Shown: in pieces, positions 61,777 to 64,000 of the stretch
How the letters are laid out: every line of letters begins with the position of its first letter
How positions within the stretch are numbered: the stretch's first letter is position 1
Assembly: GCF_014203395.1 (NCBI RefSeq)
Contig: NZ_JACHIW010000002.1
Location: 1,488,001 to 1,552,000 of the forward strand
Direction: 5' to 3'
Length of the DNA stretch: 64,000 nucleotides
Source of the DNA: Saccharopolyspora phatthalungensis
GTDB taxonomy: Bacteria; Actinomycetota; Actinomycetes; Mycobacteriales; Pseudonocardiaceae
Notes under the pieces: generated by a model
The model's database searches: none
Seen by the model: the letters and a program-made list of their open reading frames with translations, nothing else
Told to the model about the DNA's origin: nothing
Position numbers and translations under genes: made by a program

Positions 61777-62796
61777 ATGTCAAGACATATTCGCGGCGAA
61801 GCCCGGTCTCCCACGATGGCCGACGTCGCGCGCCGCGCCAAGGTGTCGCGCGCACTGGTGTCGATCGTCTTCCGCAACGAACCCGGTGCCAGCAGGGAAA
61901 GCCGGGAACGCGTCTGGCAAGCGGCCAAGGAGCTCGGTTACCGGCCGAACTCGTCCGCGCGGCAGCTACGCCGGGCACGCAGCAAACACCTCGGCGTCAT
62001 CTACACAATGACCCACGGACTCGACGCCGATCTTGTCGAAGCCCTCTACCCGGCCGCGGAAGAAGCGGGATTCTCGATCGCGCTCGGCGCGATCACGGCG
62101 ACGCGGAGTTGGCGACGCGCGGCGGAGGAACTGCTGGAGTTCCGCTGCGAGGCGATCATCGTGATCGCGCCGGAGGACGACCCCGCCGGTTTCGTCGAGG
62201 TATCGGCGGCATCGCCGGTCATCGCGGTCGGCCGGCGCATAGCCGGCATCGACTCGGTCCACATCGACGACCACGCCGGCTCCCGGCTCGCCGTCGATCA
62301 TCTGGTGGAACTCGGACACAGCAAGATCGTGCACGTCGACGGCGGATCCCAGCCGGGCGCGGCGGGACGTCGACAGGGATACCTCGACGCGATGAGCGCA
62401 CACGGCCTCGAACGGTTCGCGCACGTGCTGCCCGGCGACTACTCCGAGGTGTCCGGCGCGCACGCCGGCTCCGCGCTACTCGAATCCGATGTGGACTGCA
62501 CTGCGGTCGTCACCGCGAACGACCGCATGGCCGTGGGCCTGATCAGCCGGCTCACCGGCGCGGGACTGCGTGTGCCCAAAGATATTTCCGTGGTCGGCAC
62601 GGACAATAGCGCGCTGGCTCGCATGAGCCACCTGGACCTGACCTCGGTCAGCCAGTGCGTGCCGGCGCTAGCGACGCACGTCGTGGAGCTCGCCATCGGC
62701 CGGATCGACGGATCCATGGCCGCGGCGGCAGAAGTGACCGTCGACCCGGAACTCGTCGTACGCACCAGCACCGCCTCGCCTCGCGCCGGGTCGTGA
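61777..62796 (+). CDS. LacI-family transcriptional regulator
   Basis: This 339-residue repressor has the LacI HTH (PTMADVARRAKVSRALVSIVF, ELGYRPNSSARQLR) and a type-1 periplasmic-binding-like ligand domain (LDADLVEALYPAAEEAGFSI, DSVHIDDHAGSRLAVDHLVELGH, DCTAVVTANDRMAVGL, SVVGTDNSALARM). It should control both the divergent isomerase/SDR unit and the downstream IolE-like gene, since the same operator occurs twice on each side of it. ATG 61777 lies in a short palindrome that recurs downstream. Confidence 0.93.
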   Translation: MSRHIRGEARSPTMADVARRAKVSRALVSIVFRNEPGASRESRERVWQAAKELGYRPNSSARQLRRARSKHLGVIYTMTHGLDADLVEALYPAAEEAGFSIALGAITATRSWRRAAEELLEFRCEAIIVIAPEDDPAGFVEVSAASPVIAVGRRIAGIDSVHIDDHAGSRLAVDHLVELGHSKIVHVDGGSQPGAAGRRQGYLDAMSAHGLERFAHVLPGDYSEVSGAHAGSALLESDVDCTAVVTANDRMAVGLISRLTGAGLRVPKDISVVGTDNSALARMSHLDLTSVSQCVPALATHVVELAIGRIDGSMAAAAEVTVDPELVVRTSTASPRAGS

Positions 62797-62861
62797 GTGT
62801 TCGGCGGGTTAGCGCCGGCGGCTGGCATGCGACGTACCTGCCGCCGAACCCTCATGACGAA

Positions 62862-62875
62862 TATGTCTTGACATA
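62862..62875. promoter_or_regulatory. TATGTC-TT-GACATA palindrome
   Basis: This 14-bp dyad sits in the lacI to iolE-like intergenic region. A 17-base stretch around it (62858-62874) is the exact reverse complement of the lacI start region at 61777-61793. It may be a second regulatory site. Confidence 0.5.
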
Positions 62876-62909
62876 CGAGTTTGCGACCACGTAGCTTACG
62901 TCACACTCC

Positions 62910-62923
62910 CTAGCACGATCTAA
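62910..62923. promoter_or_regulatory. LacI-type operator copy 3
   Basis: CTAGCACGATCTAA is the reverse complement of the operator with one end base changed. It lies 50 bases before the IolE-like gene. Confidence 0.7.
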
Positions 62924-62941
62924 GCGTCGTGACCAGGGAGA

Positions 62942-62955
62942 CTAGCACGATCTAG
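62942..62955. promoter_or_regulatory. LacI-type operator copy 4
   Basis: CTAGCACGATCTAG, the exact reverse complement of copies 1 and 2, lies 17 bases before the IolE-like start codon and would block its transcription. Confidence 0.75.
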
Positions 62956-62972
62956 ATCAACGGAGATCATTC

Positions 62973-63845
62973 ATGGTGCAGCTGACGGATCGTCTTTGCG
63001 GGCAACCCGTGTCGTGGGGAATCAACTACCTCCCCGGCTGGGGCGTCCAGCTCTCCGCCGACCAGGTACTCGCCGACATGCGACGCGCGGGCCTGACGGC
63101 GACCGAATTCCAACCAGGCCTGTTCCCTGCCGAACCCGAGACCGCACTGCGGCTCTTCGACGCACATTCCCTACGCTGCGTGGGCGGGTGGGCGCCACTG
63201 GTGTTCCACGGCCAACCGCTCGACGACGTAGTGGCGGAATTCGCCAAGACCGCGACGTTTCTCCGCAGCCTCGGCGCGACGGTGGCCACGATCGCAGCGG
63301 TAACCCCCGGCGGCGACTTCGACACGCGGGTGGAGCTGTCCGAACGCGAGTGGAACGAGGTCCTCACCGGCCTCGACGCGGTGAGCGAAGCGGGCCGCGA
63401 CCGCGGCATTCGGTGCGTACTGCATCCGCACGTCGGAACCGCCGTCGAAACCCCGGCTGACATCGCCCGGGTCATCGACGGCTCGGACATCGAGTTCTGC
63501 CTGGACATTGGGCACATCTTCTGCGGCGGCGGCGACCCGGTTACCATCGCGCAACAACTGGGCGACCGGATCGGTCACGTGCATCTCAAGGACGTCGACA
63601 CCTCCATCGCCGAGCCGATGATCGCGGGCGAAACGCCCTGGGCCGCCGGCGTCTACTCGGGCGTCTTCACACCGCTCGGCCAGGGCGACATCGATTTCGA
63701 CGCGATTTTCCGCGTGCTGGGCGAGATCGACTACGACGGCTGGTTCGTGATCGAGCAGGACAAGCGACTCCACGAGGACTCGCCCGCGCCGTTCGACGAC
63801 GTCGAAGTCAGCGTGCGATTCCTCACGGCGATGGGTTCACGCTGA
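62973..63845 (+). CDS. IolE-like TIM-barrel (inosose dehydratase or relative)
   Basis: This 290-residue barrel starts with GQPVSWGINYLPGWGVQLSAD, close in style to the IolE start, and has CVLHPHVGTAVETPADI, CLDIGHIFCGGGD, GHVHLKDVD and WFVIEQDKRLH, the metal and substrate motifs of inosose dehydratases. It is clearly diverged from the iolE at 38187. ATG 62973 follows GGAGAT. It is placed under the LacI operators and may act on another cyclitol or keto-sugar. Confidence 0.87.
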   Translation: MVQLTDRLCGQPVSWGINYLPGWGVQLSADQVLADMRRAGLTATEFQPGLFPAEPETALRLFDAHSLRCVGGWAPLVFHGQPLDDVVAEFAKTATFLRSLGATVATIAAVTPGGDFDTRVELSEREWNEVLTGLDAVSEAGRDRGIRCVLHPHVGTAVETPADIARVIDGSDIEFCLDIGHIFCGGGDPVTIAQQLGDRIGHVHLKDVDTSIAEPMIAGETPWAAGVYSGVFTPLGQGDIDFDAIFRVLGEIDYDGWFVIEQDKRLHEDSPAPFDDVEVSVRFLTAMGSR

Positions 63846-64000
63846 AAGACCCCGCCGGCAGCTCCATAAGCAGCGACCACGGATTTCAAACAGCGGCCAG
63901 GGCGTCCAGAACAGCAAGACGTCCACTCCCAAAGCCACCCCACGGCAAGCACTTCTCAGCCACACCCCGCCGCCCTGGGCATCCAGAACGCCACGTCCCG

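Overview
The window is about 64 kb of high-GC DNA from a filamentous actinomycete, most likely a Pseudonocardiaceae member such as Saccharopolyspora. The evidence is an SsgA-family sporulation protein, an ECF sigma factor with a zinc-binding anti-sigma factor, an F420-type PPOX enzyme, a mycofactocin-coupled dehydrogenase, a calerythrin-like EF-hand protein, a GntR-controlled myo-inositol locus and a giant WXG100-like protein. The genus is an inference from gene content, not from a marker gene.

Layout. 1-4986: a tightly overlapped plus-strand operon with a ribose-type sugar ABC transporter (binding protein cut by the window edge), a phosphotriesterase-like hydrolase, a GATase1-like protein and a TenA-like protein. 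5-12 kb: decayed genes, an IS1634-type element with a 6-bp target duplication, an XRE/TPR regulator coupled to menC (menaquinone synthesis), and a monooxygenase remnant. 12-16 kb: an SsgA-like gene and a SigL-like ECF sigma/anti-sigma pair with a DUF1996 protein and a surface lipoprotein; TGAACC-N16-CGTGT promoters precede both the sigma gene and the lipoprotein gene. 16-20 kb: an Rrf2 regulator and an aliphatic sulfonate-type ABC transporter. 20-26.5 kb: an Nramp metal transporter, a deleted P-type ATPase, and a dormancy/stress-like group (Acg nitroreductase, SHOCT, universal stress and two CBS proteins, with a 48-codon ORF coupled between two of them). 26.7-31.8 kb: a PapA5-like acyltransferase, a mosaic of broken catabolic genes, a secreted trypsin-like protease with a Gly/Pro tail, and an EF-hand protein.

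31.8-40.2 kb is the myo-inositol locus: iolC, a Cgl0158-type aldolase, iolB, iolD and a truncated mmsA on the minus strand; a GntR regulator, iolE and iolG on the plus strand. IolG oxidises inositol, IolE dehydrates the inosose, IolD opens the ring, IolB isomerises, IolC phosphorylates, and the aldolase probably cleaves the product. The last enzyme, MmsA, is broken here. 40-45 kb: CutA, a cupin, an NmrA-like protein and a lipoprotein with a possible glycosidase fold.

44.9-58.6 kb is the most unusual part. In minus-strand order it holds a 2623-codon WXG100-like giant protein carrying about 14 copies of a helix-turn-helix-like module, an IS, a group II intron with its reverse transcriptase, a gingipain-like (C25/clan CD) cysteine peptidase and a small partner protein. 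The IS and the intron separate the giant gene from the peptidase pair, so the three could be remnants of one unit.

58.9-63.8 kb is a second sugar or cyclitol locus: a mycofactocin-coupled SDR, two sugar-phosphate-isomerase-type TIM barrels, a LacI regulator and an IolE-like protein. Four copies of a CTAGATCGTGCTAG-type operator lie in the two intergenic regions flanking lacI. No tRNA, rRNA or CRISPR array was seen.
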